Positions 25,559 through 34,613 of a DNA stretch of 64,000 nt are shown piece by piece. The notes beneath the pieces are model-generated. The model was not told the origin of the DNA and did no database searches. It saw only the letters and a list, made by a program, of their open reading frames with translations. The stretch lies in NCBI GenBank assembly GCA_021325365.1, contig JAJPHF010000033.1:13512-77511 (forward strand), read 5' to 3'. The stretch comes from Pseudomonadota bacterium. GTDB lineage: Bacteria; Chloroflexota; UBA6077; JAJPHF01. The translations under genes were made by a program, and so were the position numbers. How positions within the stretch are numbered: the first letter of the stretch is position 1; every line of letters begins with the position of its first letter.

Positions 25559-26893
25559 TTACTCTTGCCCGTTCAGCGGCACGACGGCGAGCACGCGCGT
25601 ACCGCTCGCCGGCCCGCTCGCCACCTCCAGCCGGCCGCCGAGCGCCTCCATCGCGCCGCGCAGGCTTGCCAGCCCCAGGCCCGTGGGGCGCGCGCGGCCA
25701 AAGCCCTGCCCGTGGTCCTCGACGCTCACCGCGAGCTGGTCGGGACGTGGCGACCAGAGCCGCACCGCCACCTCGGCCACCCCGCCGTGATGCACGGCGT
25801 TGTTCACGCCCTCCTGCACTAGCCGGTAGAGCGCCAGCCGCACGTCCTCGGGCAGCGGCGGGGGTGCGTGGTCGGCGGCCACGCCGAACGAGCGCCGCAG
25901 CTCGCGCGCCTCCACCTCGGGCGCCACGTCCAGCTCGACCGTGACAGCGGGCTCCAGCGAGTCACGCAGTGAGCGGAGCGCCGCGGGCAGCCCCATGCGC
26001 AAGATAGCGGGGTGGAGCTGATGGCTCACGGCGCGGGTGGTCTCGCGCACCGCCTCTAGCCGCCCGACGACGGAGCGCACCTCGGCCACGGCGCCCGCTG
26101 GATCGCGCGGGATGGTGTCCGCCGCCTGCCGCAGCTGCAGCTCCAGCGCCAGCAGCTTGCCCTGCACCTCGCCGTGCAGCCGCTCGGCCACGTCGCGCCG
26201 CACCGTCTCCTGCGCGTGCACGATGGCCCGCCGCGACGCCGCTAGCTCCTCAACCGAGCGGCGGATGGTTAGGGCCGTGACCAGCCCCACGCCCACCACC
26301 AGTAACCCGCCGATTAGGCCTCCCAGGCGGACCACGAGCTGAAACTGGTCGACCGCCGCCTGGCCCGTCTCGCGGTTCGCGGTGCGCACGTTGTCGAGCT
26401 GCTCCTGGTAGGCACGGATCGCGTCGCCGTACTCGCCCGCCAGCGCGTCGGCGCGGCCGCTCAGCTCGGCGGCCGCCTCGGGGGACGGCGGACCGGCGCT
26501 TAAGCGCGCGCTCTCCCCCAGCTCCGCGTCCCAGCGCGTTCCCACCGCGGCGATGTTGTCCAGGGCGGCCGTCAGCTCGGCGCGCACGGGCGCGGCCTGG
26601 CGCATGCTGACGAGCTGGTCGAAGACGGCCTGGTGGGCGGCGCGGTAGAGCTGCAAGCGGATTGGCGCGGGCGTGCGGAGGAAGTCCTGGTAGGTATTGG
26701 CTTGCTCGCTAACGCGCGTCTGGAGGCGGTCGGCCTCAAAGGCTAGCTCGGCTAGGCGCACCTCGGTCTCGTAGCGGCTGACCAATGCGCGGCCCGCGAG
26801 GGCGCTGGCCACGACCATCAAGCCGAGCACGAGCAGGATCGCGGCGAAGGCGCCGGCGAGCACGGGGATCGGCGAGCGCTGACGAGCCGGCAT
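25559..26893 (-). CDS. Orphan sensor histidine kinase (HisKA_3 type)
   Basis: 444 aa. TM1 at about 10-33, an extracytoplasmic helical sensor of about 150 residues (four-helix-bundle style with coiled segments), TM2 at about 190-213, then HisKA_3-like dimerisation helix RRDVAERLHGEVQGKLLALELQL with the presumptive phospho-His in RLHGE. The HATPase domain follows with RLVQEGVNNAVHHGG (N box), VEDHGQGFG (G1) and GLGLASLRGAMEALGG (G2). NarL-type response regulators are the usual partners, but none is encoded nearby. Confidence 0.87.
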   Translation of the reverse strand: MPARQRSPIPVLAGAFAAILLVLGLMVVASALAGRALVSRYETEVRLAELAFEADRLQTRVSEQANTYQDFLRTPAPIRLQLYRAAHQAVFDQLVSMRQAAPVRAELTAALDNIAAVGTRWDAELGESARLSAGPPSPEAAAELSGRADALAGEYGDAIRAYQEQLDNVRTANRETGQAAVDQFQLVVRLGGLIGGLLVVGVGLVTALTIRRSVEELAASRRAIVHAQETVRRDVAERLHGEVQGKLLALELQLRQAADTIPRDPAGAVAEVRSVVGRLEAVRETTRAVSHQLHPAILRMGLPAALRSLRDSLEPAVTVELDVAPEVEARELRRSFGVAADHAPPPLPEDVRLALYRLVQEGVNNAVHHGGVAEVAVRLWSPRPDQLAVSVEDHGQGFGRARPTGLGLASLRGAMEALGGRLEVASGPASGTRVLAVVPLNGQE

Positions 26894-26896
26894 GGT

Positions 26897-27586
26897 CTAG
26901 TGCGACGGGCGCCCGGCCGCCGTCAGCGTCTCGTAGCCGGCCGCGTAGTCGGGGCGATACAGGACCCAGGTCGACTCGATGCGTCGGCCGCTGTTGTCCA
27001 CGGTGCCGGTCTGCACGCCGATGTAGGTGCCGTCGCTGCTGTAAGCATCCAGCTCCACGCGGTCGCCCGTACACACGCCGTAGTAGCTGATGCCGTCGCT
27101 GGCTTGCTGGGCGGCTAGGTAGTTGCCGTACTGCTGCACCACCAGCCGCGTGGCGTAGCTATTGCTGCTCGGATCGGTCTGCTGGCCGCGGCCCTCCCAG
27201 GTCCCCGCCAGGTCCCAGCGGCAGCGCTGCGTGCGGCCGGGCGGCAACGGCGAGTTCGCCCGCGCCGGCCCTTCCGTGTCGGGTGCCGGCTGCGAGGGGC
27301 CGAGGTTGGGGAAGCGCGGCGCCCCCAGGGCCGGCGCGGCGGTTGTGGCGGGGGCTGCCGCCGGAGCGGCGGCACTGCTCGTGGGAGCCGTCGTCTGCGC
27401 GAACGTCGATTCGCCGTCGGCGGCATAGACCTGTGCCCGCCCGGTGCCGCTCACGATGACGAACAGCCCGAGCGCCAGTGCCAGCCCGCGCGCCGCGCGG
27501 CGCGCCCGGCCGCCGCTCGCTGCTCCGCGGTGTCTCACGCGCGCTCGCCCCCTGCGGTTGATCGCTCGGGACCCCATGCGCACCAT
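26897..27586 (-). CDS. Exported protein, paralogue A of a tandem pair
   Basis: ATG 27586 with AAGGAAG upstream; 229 aa. Twin-Arg-rich start, hydrophobic export segment (ARGLALALGLFVIVSG), then a Pro/Ala linker and a C-terminal beta domain: CRWDLAGTWEGRGQQTDPSSNSYATRLVVQQYGNYLAAQQASDGISYYGVCTGDRVELDAY. This domain matches the gene upstream (27693-28358) along its length. It ends 3 nt before the histidine kinase start, so the kinase may be co-transcribed and may monitor these exported proteins. Confidence 0.7.
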   Translation of the reverse strand: MVRMGSRAINRRGRARVRHRGAASGGRARRAARGLALALGLFVIVSGTGRAQVYAADGESTFAQTTAPTSSAAAPAAAPATTAAPALGAPRFPNLGPSQPAPDTEGPARANSPLPPGRTQRCRWDLAGTWEGRGQQTDPSSNSYATRLVVQQYGNYLAAQQASDGISYYGVCTGDRVELDAYSSDGTYIGVQTGTVDNSGRRIESTWVLYRPDYAAGYETLTAAGRPSH

Positions 27587-27692
27587 CCATCTTCCTTAGC
27601 TAGATGCTAGTCGCTCGTGCGCGCGCATGCCAAGCATAGCGACCGGGCGCGGACGGCGCCAGCCATCCGCGCCCGGCCGCCGCGCCGCGCGC

Positions 27693-28358
27693 CTACCACC
27701 GGTGCCACGTCTCGTTGCCGGTAGCGTACCCGGCCGCGAAGCTCGTCCAGCTCGCGCGCACGCGGCCGCTGTTGGGCGCCCACGGGTTGCTGTTCCAGGG
27801 CGACCGGCTGGCGCGGCCCCAGCTTACCGTGCCGTCCTCGTAGCCCACGAAGCTGCCGTTCGCGTAGACGTCGAGCTGGATGTCGTCGCCGCGGCAGATG
27901 CCGTAATAGCTCAGGTTGTCGCTGGGCTGGTCGATCTGCAGCCAGTTGCGATACTGCCGCACGTTGATCTGTGCCTGGTAGTTGAAGCCGTAGGGGTCCG
28001 TCTGGCGCCCGACGATCTGCCAGGTGCCGCGCAAGTCGTAGTTGCAGCCCCCCCAACGGTCGGGCGCGGGCGGCAGGCCGGGCGCGTAGCCGGGGGCCGG
28101 CGCCGCGGACGGCCCCGGGCGCGCGTCACCCTGCGTGCCGGGCGCGGCGTTCGGGGCAACGTCGCCGCCCGCCGGCCCCTCGGGCGCGGGTGCGGCCTGT
28201 CCCGGCCCCCACTGGCCGAAGCGGGGGCCGGTATCCGACGTGGGCGGCGACTGCGCGAAGGCGGTGCCGCTGGCTGCCAGCACGACCGCCGCGGCGACGG
28301 CGCCAATGATCAGCGCGTGCTGGACCAGGCGGCGCGGGAACGCGCGATGCGGGAACAT
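27693..28358 (-). CDS. Exported protein, paralogue B of a tandem pair
   Basis: ATG 28358 with AGAGGAC upstream; 221 aa. Signal peptide (IIGAVAAAVVLAASGTAFAQ), Pro/Gly/Ala linker, and the same domain as paralogue A: CNYDLRGTWQIVGRQTDPYGFNYQAQINVRQYRNWLQIDQPSDNLSYYGICRGDDIQLDVYANGSFVGYEDGTV. Shared positions include C..DL.GTW, G.QTDP, SYYG.C.GD, GTV and a closing W. A lipocalin-like small beta barrel is possible; I do not recognise a named family. Confidence 0.7.
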   Translation of the reverse strand: MFPHRAFPRRLVQHALIIGAVAAAVVLAASGTAFAQSPPTSDTGPRFGQWGPGQAAPAPEGPAGGDVAPNAAPGTQGDARPGPSAAPAPGYAPGLPPAPDRWGGCNYDLRGTWQIVGRQTDPYGFNYQAQINVRQYRNWLQIDQPSDNLSYYGICRGDDIQLDVYANGSFVGYEDGTVSWGRASRSPWNSNPWAPNSGRVRASWTSFAAGYATGNETWHRW

Positions 28359-28687
28359 CTCGTCCTCTCTGGCGCAGGCCCTCCGGTCTGGCGGCCTTGC
28401 CGCCCCTGCGCTCGACCCTATTGTCGAGCCGGACCCGCCTTGCCGATCAGAGGATGCGCCCCTAACTTGCGCGCCCCCCGCCCCCGAGTCCAGTGGGGGC
28501 TACCCCCCGGCGGCCCGGCTCGGCAGCGCATGCGGTCGTCAACCGGGCCGTCCGGTGGGTGGGGTCTTACCGTGGTGGGGAGAGATTGGTGCACCCTAGA
28601 TGCAGGTCGGGGTTAGCTATCGCGAGGCGGCTGTGGTGCGCGCCGCGGGAAGCGCGCCTGGCCCTGATGCGAGGGCCGCGAGAGCAG
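28359..28687. other. Gene-free stretch
   Basis: About 330 bp between the paralogue B gene and Uma2. No coding frame, hairpin or repeat of note; it contains the promoter side of paralogue B and the downstream side of Uma2. Confidence 0.4.
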
Positions 28688-29263
28688 TTACGGCAGGAGA
28701 TCGTCCACCGCGACGCGGCTGCCCGCGAGAGCCGGCGCGTCCACGTTCTCACCCGGTAGGGCGATGACGCGCGAGCGATAGCCGGAGCCGTACCGCGCGC
28801 CGGGGATCGCGCTTGGCTCGCGATACACTTCGAGCCAATAGTCGACCAGATTGACGATCCAATACTCCGGAATGCCTGCCGCCGCGTACAGGCTGCCTTT
28901 CGCGTCGCGGTCGAAGCTCAGCGTCGTGTCCGACACCTCCACGACCAGCACCGCCGACGTAGGGTGGGCAGCAACGAAGTCCCGTACGTCGCCAACGACG
29001 ACCGCCGCGTCCGGCTCGGGCTCCGAGTACTGTCCTAGCGCCAGCGGCAGTTGCACTCGGACCGTGTAACCCTCTCCGAATACAGCACGAAGGGCATCGC
29101 CGGCCAAGCATACGCCGGTCGCGTGGCGGCTGAGCTGTGGTGGCACCTTGACGATCTCTCCTTCGATCAGCTCCACCCGCTCGTCGGGATGCAGCAGGCC
29201 GAGGTCGGCCAGGCGCTCGTATTCCTCGCGTGTCCAGCGCCGCAATTCAACCGCGCTCACCAT
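28688..29263 (-). CDS. Uma2-family (DUF820) putative restriction-fold nuclease
   Basis: ATG 29263 with GGAGG upstream; 191 aa. PD-(D/E)XK core: VELIEGEIVKVPP, then EPEPDAAVVVGDVRDF and AVLVVEVSDTTLSFDRDAKGSLYAAAGIPEYWIVNLVDYWLEVYREP, with the Asp and E-V-x-D/K triad in place. Uma2 proteins are abundant in Chloroflexota and cyanobacteria; their role is unknown and mobility or defence links are suggested. One of three copies in this window. Confidence 0.87.
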   Translation of the reverse strand: MVSAVELRRWTREEYERLADLGLLHPDERVELIEGEIVKVPPQLSRHATGVCLAGDALRAVFGEGYTVRVQLPLALGQYSEPEPDAAVVVGDVRDFVAAHPTSAVLVVEVSDTTLSFDRDAKGSLYAAAGIPEYWIVNLVDYWLEVYREPSAIPGARYGSGYRSRVIALPGENVDAPALAGSRVAVDDLLP

Positions 29264-29389
29264 CGCCTCCGCATGCGAACAAGCCCCGCAGCCGATGCCC
29301 AGGGGGCGGAACGCCATACCTAATCGCCTATTCGCCGACTTGGCCACGCCGCGTTCTGAGTGCAGTATAGAACGGCGGCGTGTCGCGGC

Positions 29390-31765
29390 CTACCGCCCCT
29401 TGCCGGCGGGCTGGACCGTCCAGGCGGCGCCGTCGGAGATCAGCTCGATCGTGCCGTCGCGGTCGGTGCGCCAGAGGGGCACGTCGTGGGCCGCGAGCAG
29501 CGCCAGCGTACGCGGCGCGGGGTGGCCGAAGCGGTTGCGCTCGCCGTTCGAGACGACGGCCAGCGTCGGGCTGATGGCCCCCAGCAGGCCCTCCTCCAGC
29601 CCGGCGGCGCTGCCGTGGTGCGGCACCAGCAGCGCCGTCGCCCGCAGGTCGCCGCCGGCCGTCACGATGCGCTCGCCTTGCTCCGCCACCAGGTCGCCGG
29701 GCAGCAGCAAGCTCGTCGCCCCGTAGCGCAGGCGCAGCACCAGCGCGCCCGCCGGCTCCAGCCGATCGGCGCGGCTGCCCGGCACCGCGGGCACCGCCCA
29801 TACGTCGAGCAGCACGTCGTCGTCGAGCTGCCACTGTTGGCCGCTGGCGCCGACGCTCAGCGGCACCGCCCGCTCCCGCAGCAGCGCGTGCCAGCGCTCA
29901 GTGGCCGCGCTCGGGTAGTCGGCCGCGCCCTCGATCACCTGCCCTACCGTGTAGCGCGTCACCGCCTCCATCAGCCCCGCCACGTGGTCCTCGTGCGGGT
30001 GCGTGAGCGCCACCAGGTCCAGGCGCCGCTCGGCCAGGCCCAGGCGGCTGCCCAGGTGGGCCATCAGGCTGGCAGGGCTGGGGCCGCCGTCCACCAGCAG
30101 CAGCCGGCCGCTCGGCGTGCGCACGAGGGTCGCATCGCCCTGGCCCACGTCCAGCACCGCGACGCGCAGGCGCCCATCGGACGGCCCGGCGCCGGCCACC
30201 GCCAGCGTGCCCAGCACGCCGACCGCCAGCGCCACCAGCGCCGCTACGCCCAGCGCCGCGGCGCGGTGCGGCAGCGCCGCGCGCGCGCGGCGCTGCCAGG
30301 CGCGCGCGTCTGCCGCCTCCGGGGTGGCCGCGAGCGCGAGCGCGGCGAGCGCCGCCCCGTACGCCGCGCCGAGCAGCGGCGGCAGCGCGCCGGCCTCGAA
30401 CCGCGCGCCCGGCAGCGCCGCCAGCGCCTGCACCGCGCGCACGATCAGCTCGAGGTACCCCCATACCGGCAGGCTGAGCAGCGGCGCGACGCCCGGCGCC
30501 ACCGCGCCCACCAGGGCCACGCCGAGCCCGAGCGCCATGAGCGGTGGCAGCAGCGGCACCACCAGCAGGTTGGCGAGCGGCGCCACGACCGACAGGTAAT
30601 GGAAGGTGGCAAGTTGGAGCGGCAGCACGAACAGCTCCGCGGCCAGCGTGGCGCCCAGCCCCTCGGCGGCCCAGGCCGGCAGCGGGCGCAGCCGCGCCTG
30701 GAGCGCCGGCCCGAGCACGATCAGCCCCGCCGTGGCCAGCACGCTGAGCTGGAAGCCGAGGTCGCCCAGCAGCAGCGGGTCCCAGCCGGCCAGCAGCGCC
30801 GCCGCCAGCGCGAGCGCCGCCAGCCCGTCGCGCGGACGGCCCGCGGCCTCGGCGCCGAGCGCGAGCAGCGCCATCAGCGCCGCGCGCGTGGCCGATGGCG
30901 GCGCGCCCACCAGGATCGTGTACAGCACCACGCCGACGGCCGCGAGCGGCCATCCGAGGCGCCGCCCCGCCAGCCGTCCCGCCAGCGCACCCAGCACGGC
31001 CGCGACGATCGTGACGTTAAAGCCCGAGACGGCGACGACGTGGGTGAGCCCGACCGTGCGCATGGCGTCGCGGAAGTCGCTCGGCAGCGTCGCGCTGCCG
31101 CCGAGCAGCACGCCCACCAGCAGGCCCGCGTGCGGCTCGGGGAGCGCGGCGGCGATCCCCGCCTCTAGCCGGCGGCGCAGCGCGTGCAGCGCCGCTTGCG
31201 GCTGCGGCCGGCCCTCGTCCGCCAGCGCCCGCCCGGCGGGAAAGTCCATCGAGGCGCGCACGCCCTGTCGCCAGAGCGCCGCGCCGTAGCCGCTGTCGCG
31301 GGCCGGCGGCGGTCGCAGCGTGCCCCGCAGCTCCAGCGCGTCGCCGTAGTCGTAGGGCGCGGTGCGCGGCAGCCGCACCAGCACCAGTCCGTCGACTGGC
31401 TCCCAGCCGCCCTCGCGCTCGATCGCCGTCGTCGCCAGGCGCAGGCGCACGCTGTCGTCCGCCGGCTCGGCCGCCGCCGCGACCGTGCCGCGGAGCGCCG
31501 CCTTCCCGTGGTCGCCGGCGAGCGGATCGTCGGCCAGCGCCGGCAGTGCCCCGAGCCCCCGCGCCCAGCCGAGCGCCAGCAGCGCTGCCGCCAGCGCCAC
31601 GAGTCGCAGCGGCCAGGTCCGCGCCAGGGCCGCCGCGCCGAGCAGCGGCAGCCCGAGCGCCGCCCAGGCGAGCGGCGCGGCCGCGGCCGCCTGGCTCGGC
31701 GCCACCAGCCACAGCGCGAGCCCCAGCCCCGCCAGCCAGGCGCCACAGGCGACCAGAAGCGCCAT
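29390..31765 (-). CDS. comEC: ComEC/Rec2 DNA-uptake channel
   Basis: 791 aa from ATG 31765 with GGAGGAGGG upstream. N-terminal membrane and OB-like part, central Competence domain (LVGVLLGGSATLPSDFRDAMRTVGLTHVVAVSGFNVTIVAAVLGALAGRLAG), and C-terminal metallo-beta-lactamase domain (VAVLDVGQGDATLVRTPSGRLLLVDGG, ALTHPHEDHVAGL, LLVPHHGSAAG). The HPHEDH metal site is intact. ComEC translocates single-stranded DNA across the membrane during natural transformation. No other com genes are adjacent. Confidence 0.93.
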   Translation of the reverse strand: MALLVACGAWLAGLGLALWLVAPSQAAAAAPLAWAALGLPLLGAAALARTWPLRLVALAAALLALGWARGLGALPALADDPLAGDHGKAALRGTVAAAAEPADDSVRLRLATTAIEREGGWEPVDGLVLVRLPRTAPYDYGDALELRGTLRPPPARDSGYGAALWRQGVRASMDFPAGRALADEGRPQPQAALHALRRRLEAGIAAALPEPHAGLLVGVLLGGSATLPSDFRDAMRTVGLTHVVAVSGFNVTIVAAVLGALAGRLAGRRLGWPLAAVGVVLYTILVGAPPSATRAALMALLALGAEAAGRPRDGLAALALAAALLAGWDPLLLGDLGFQLSVLATAGLIVLGPALQARLRPLPAWAAEGLGATLAAELFVLPLQLATFHYLSVVAPLANLLVVPLLPPLMALGLGVALVGAVAPGVAPLLSLPVWGYLELIVRAVQALAALPGARFEAGALPPLLGAAYGAALAALALAATPEAADARAWQRRARAALPHRAAALGVAALVALAVGVLGTLAVAGAGPSDGRLRVAVLDVGQGDATLVRTPSGRLLLVDGGPSPASLMAHLGSRLGLAERRLDLVALTHPHEDHVAGLMEAVTRYTVGQVIEGAADYPSAATERWHALLRERAVPLSVGASGQQWQLDDDVLLDVWAVPAVPGSRADRLEPAGALVLRLRYGATSLLLPGDLVAEQGERIVTAGGDLRATALLVPHHGSAAGLEEGLLGAISPTLAVVSNGERNRFGHPAPRTLALLAAHDVPLWRTDRDGTIELISDGAAWTVQPAGKGR

Positions 31766-31864
31766 CCCTGCCCTCCTCCCCGCGTCCGCTCCGTCGGCGC
31801 ACCGGACCGTTGCCGCCGTCGGACTGCAAGACAGGTATGCGTGCCCCGCCCAGCCGGTCGTCGA

Positions 31865-32509
31865 TCAGGACCGCGTGTCCACCTCAGGCGACCTCTGTAG
31901 CGACTGCTCGTAGCTGTGGGAGACCGGCTGCTGGAGGATGCGCTTGCCAGTCGTCCGCTCGACGAAGCGGACGAAGCGGTACTTGTTCTCTAGCTCGTCG
32001 TAGGGGAACGGCGGGACGTTCGCGCGCCCCTGCTCGATGCGGCACCAGATGAAGTGCGGGCCGTCGGTCCCCAGCGCGCGCTCGACGGCCGCCGCGAAGT
32101 CCTGGGGCGTGCTGGCCTCGACGGCGCTCTCGATCCCCGCCGCGCGCGCCAGCGCCGCGAAGTTCATGCGCGCCGACGTCACCGTGGGCGTGCCGCCCGA
32201 CGACTCGTACACGCCGTTGTCCATGCAGATGTGGACCAGGTTGCGCGGCTGCTTCCAGCCGATGGTGCCGAGGCTGCTCATGTTCATCCAGAGCGCGCCG
32301 TCGCCGTCCAGCACGATCACCTTGCGGTCCGGCTGGCCAATCGCCAGGCCTAGCCCAATCGACGAGCACAGGCCGAGCGTCTTCGCTTGCAGGTTGCCGT
32401 CGCTCGGGTGGATGGCGTGCCACTCCACCGTCGCGCCCCCGGCCGTGGTCACGACGAATTCGTCGTGGACCAGGTTCTTGATCGCCTCGAGCGCCTCACC
32501 GCGCTTCAT
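31865..32509 (-). CDS. TPP-dependent decarboxylase, PP-domain subunit (sulfopyruvate/phosphonopyruvate type)
   Basis: 214 aa, ATG 32509 with GGAGGTG. The TPP-binding motif is present (LDGDGALWMNMSSLGTIGWKQPRNLVHICMDNGVYES: GDG to N spacing typical). FVVTTAGGATVEW at the N-terminus and SSIGLGLAIGQPDRKV precede it. Split into separate PYR and PP subunits with the next gene, as in ComDE sulfopyruvate decarboxylase. The exact 2-oxoacid cannot be read from sequence, and no phosphonate or coenzyme M gene is nearby. Confidence 0.82.
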   Translation of the reverse strand: MKRGEALEAIKNLVHDEFVVTTAGGATVEWHAIHPSDGNLQAKTLGLCSSIGLGLAIGQPDRKVIVLDGDGALWMNMSSLGTIGWKQPRNLVHICMDNGVYESSGGTPTVTSARMNFAALARAAGIESAVEASTPQDFAAAVERALGTDGPHFIWCRIEQGRANVPPFPYDELENKYRFVRFVERTTGKRILQQPVSHSYEQSLQRSPEVDTRS

Positions 32510-32519
32510 CCCGCACCTC

Positions 32520-33014
32520 CTACAGCACCGCGCGGGTGACCAGCAGGGCGACCGGGCGCTTCGACGCCTCGGCCACGGTCACGGCGCCCCGCACCTGCTG
32601 GGCGAGCGTAGCGGGGTCGCGGAGCGCCTGATACTTGATGTCGAGCGCCTGGAGCACCGGCTCGGTCACCAGCCCCAGCATGTGGAAGGCGTTGTCGCCC
32701 CAGTCGCCGGCGTAGTAGACGAGCAGCAGTATCGGGACGCCGAACTGGAGCGCCGTGGTGGTAAGCCCGTTGCAGCTGTTCAGGAGGCCCCCGTTCTGCA
32801 TCAGGATCGCCACCCGATGGCCCGTCAGCGCCCCGCCGGTGCAGACGCCGATCCCCTCCTCCTCACGGCCCACCGGCGTGTAGTCGAGGTCCGGGTCGGC
32901 CGCTAGCGCCTTCATCAACTCCAGCAGGTTGATGTCCGGTACCGCGACGACGAAGTCCACGCCCGCGTCCTTCAACGCGCCGACGAATCGCTGGGCTGCC
33001 TCGGCTGTCGCCAT
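32520..33014 (-). CDS. TPP-dependent decarboxylase, PYR-domain subunit
   Basis: 164 aa, ATG 33014 with GGAGGG. Contains FVGALKDAGVDFVVAVPDINLLELMKAL, the activating Glu in VGREEEGIGVCTGGAL, and GLLNSCNGLTTTALQFGVPILLLVYYAGD, typical of the pyrimidine-binding subunit of ComD-like enzymes. It ends 10 nt before the PP subunit, so the two form an operon and an enzyme complex. Confidence 0.82.
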   Translation of the reverse strand: MATAEAAQRFVGALKDAGVDFVVAVPDINLLELMKALAADPDLDYTPVGREEEGIGVCTGGALTGHRVAILMQNGGLLNSCNGLTTTALQFGVPILLLVYYAGDWGDNAFHMLGLVTEPVLQALDIKYQALRDPATLAQQVRGAVTVAEASKRPVALLVTRAVL

Positions 33015-33992
33015 AGTCGCCTCCCTCCGCCCGCAACCAATGCCGCCGAGCCCGAATATAGGCAATCCGCGCCCGGTGCGCCAGCGGGACGAGGCACCGC
33101 GCCGGGCGCCCCCCGGTTTCGGCGCCGCGCGGAGGGACCCCCTCGCTCGCGCCGGCGGAACCACCCGCCGGCGAGTGCCTCGGTTTAGCCGAGGAACGGT
33201 CAAACGATGCTCCTTGACCGGGTGGTTAAGTGCTAGGCCGGGCGCGGGTTGGCGCGCGCTGGTCGGGCGCGGAAGGTCGCATCGTTTACCCCGTACGATG
33301 CTCTCCCGGTAGCCTGCCGCGGGCCGGGCCGGCGGGGGCGTGCCCCGGGCATGGGCGCGGGCGGCGGGTGCGGGGGAGGCGTGTACGGCGTAAGATTGCG
33401 ACCACGTCGCGCGAGCTAGCAGGCGCTCTCCGGCGCGCCTCGCGGCCTGTCTAAACCTGTCTAAAGAGGAAGCTATTGGTGGGGGGCGGTCGTCCGGCGT
33501 TGCCGGCGGGGCCGCGAGGCCGACCGCCGAATGGTGGGAGACACCGCGGCCAGGCGGCCGATGAGCGGCCCGCCGCCTCGGCAGGCTTGGCGGTAGGCAA
33601 GGCGTCGTAGCGGCGCCCTCACGACCCGTGGCTGGCCGACGGCCTGGCGGGCCCGTGCCCCGTCCTGCCGGAGGGCAGCGCGGGCGCCGTGCCGGTCCCT
33701 GTTACGCGCGATCCCAATATCCGTTTACTAGAGATGTTGGTGGGTAATCATCGCCCGGCTGCGCGAGCTCGACCGCCTCGGATGACCGCCGCGCCGCCGG
33801 CCGCGCGCGGGGTGGCGCGCGCCGCCCCGCCGGTCGCCCCTGGGTCGCGGTCAGACGTGATTCAGTTCATACTTGGCCTGTGATCGAGTTCACAACGAAC
33901 AATTTGGCGGGAACATATCCTGGCAGTGCAGGCGTGTGGATGCAGCTCTGCAGCGGTCAGCGGGGCACACTGAGCTGGCCTGGAGGGATGCG
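33015..33992. other. Large gene-free region with structured segment
   Basis: 978 bp with no convincing gene on either strand. The first third holds the hairpin cluster at 33151-33301. The middle has a short direct repeat (two CCTGTCTAAA copies near 33450). The last part becomes less GC-rich (33880-33960), which fits a promoter region for the zinc-ribbon pseudogene. Confidence 0.5.
33151..33301. other. Cluster of four perfect hairpins (candidate structured RNA)
   Basis: Stems seen by eye: GCCGGCGG/CCGCCGGC (33151-33172), CCTCGG/CCGAGG (33178-33194), GGTCAA/TTGACC (33198-33219) and GCATCGT/ACGATGC (33279-33301). The loop of the third hairpin repeats the ACGATGC of the fourth stem, allowing alternative pairing. 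Upstream of the minus-strand decarboxylase operon, it could be a leader RNA; it matches no RNA family I know. Confidence 0.35.
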
Positions 33993-34309
33993 ATGACGCG
34001 TAGCTGCCCCGTCTGCGGAACCGTTCTCCCTGAGCGAGAGCGCTATTGTCCGGCGTGTCAGCGCGGGCTGGATGCGTCACCGTACACCGCGTACTTGAAG
34101 GGCGCGGGAGACGAGCGCTTCGTGTTGACGTGCCCCGACGCATACGCGGGCCGGCATCCCGAGGCGGTACTGAGTTGGGCGACTACCAGGCCGCCTTGCG
34201 GGACTACCAGCGGGCCGCCACGCTCTACGGGGAGCAAGGCAACACCGACGCGCAGCAAGCAGTCCTCGATGCCATCGACAGGCTGCAGGCCGGTACGCCC
34301 GTACCATGA
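33993..34309 (+). pseudogene. Zinc-ribbon/TPR gene with internal deletion and frame change
   Basis: ATG 33993 (GGAGGG at 5 nt) starts MTRSCPVCGTVLPERERYCPACQRGL, a clean double-CxxC zinc ribbon. Near 34163-34170 the frame is lost. In another frame, from about 34170, the sequence is LGDYQAALRDYQRAATLYGEQGNTD...AIDRL and a stop at 34307-34309. This is a TPR end closely resembling the C-terminus of the protein at 37297-38136. The middle of the original protein appears deleted out of frame. It marks past rearrangement in this region. Confidence 0.6.
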
Positions 34310-34613
34310 GGACACACACTGCCCTGCGCCTGGATCCGGCCACCGCTGGGCTGCCGAGCGCGGGGACGGTGGCGGGGTTCCCGCGGGCGCTCGGTTCCCG
34401 CCCGGACAGGGGCAAGCGAACGCGTTCAAGGAAGGAATAGCCTGGTGTCTCGCCGACATCTCAGGCAGACGCGCCCGGCCTGCTGCAACAGCGTAGAGAG
34501 CCAGCAGAAGGATGTTGGCCCGCGGAACGGTGCTGCACCGCGCCCCGCAGCGGCAGGTGCATGACGCCTAGAGGGTCCAGAAGTTCTGGGGCGCCTGGTC
34601 GAGGTGATGCAGC
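34310..34613. other. Gene-free stretch
   Basis: 304 bp between the pseudogene and the next secreted-protein gene. No frame with coding character and no clear hairpin; probably decayed sequence plus the promoter of the 34614 gene. Confidence 0.4.
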
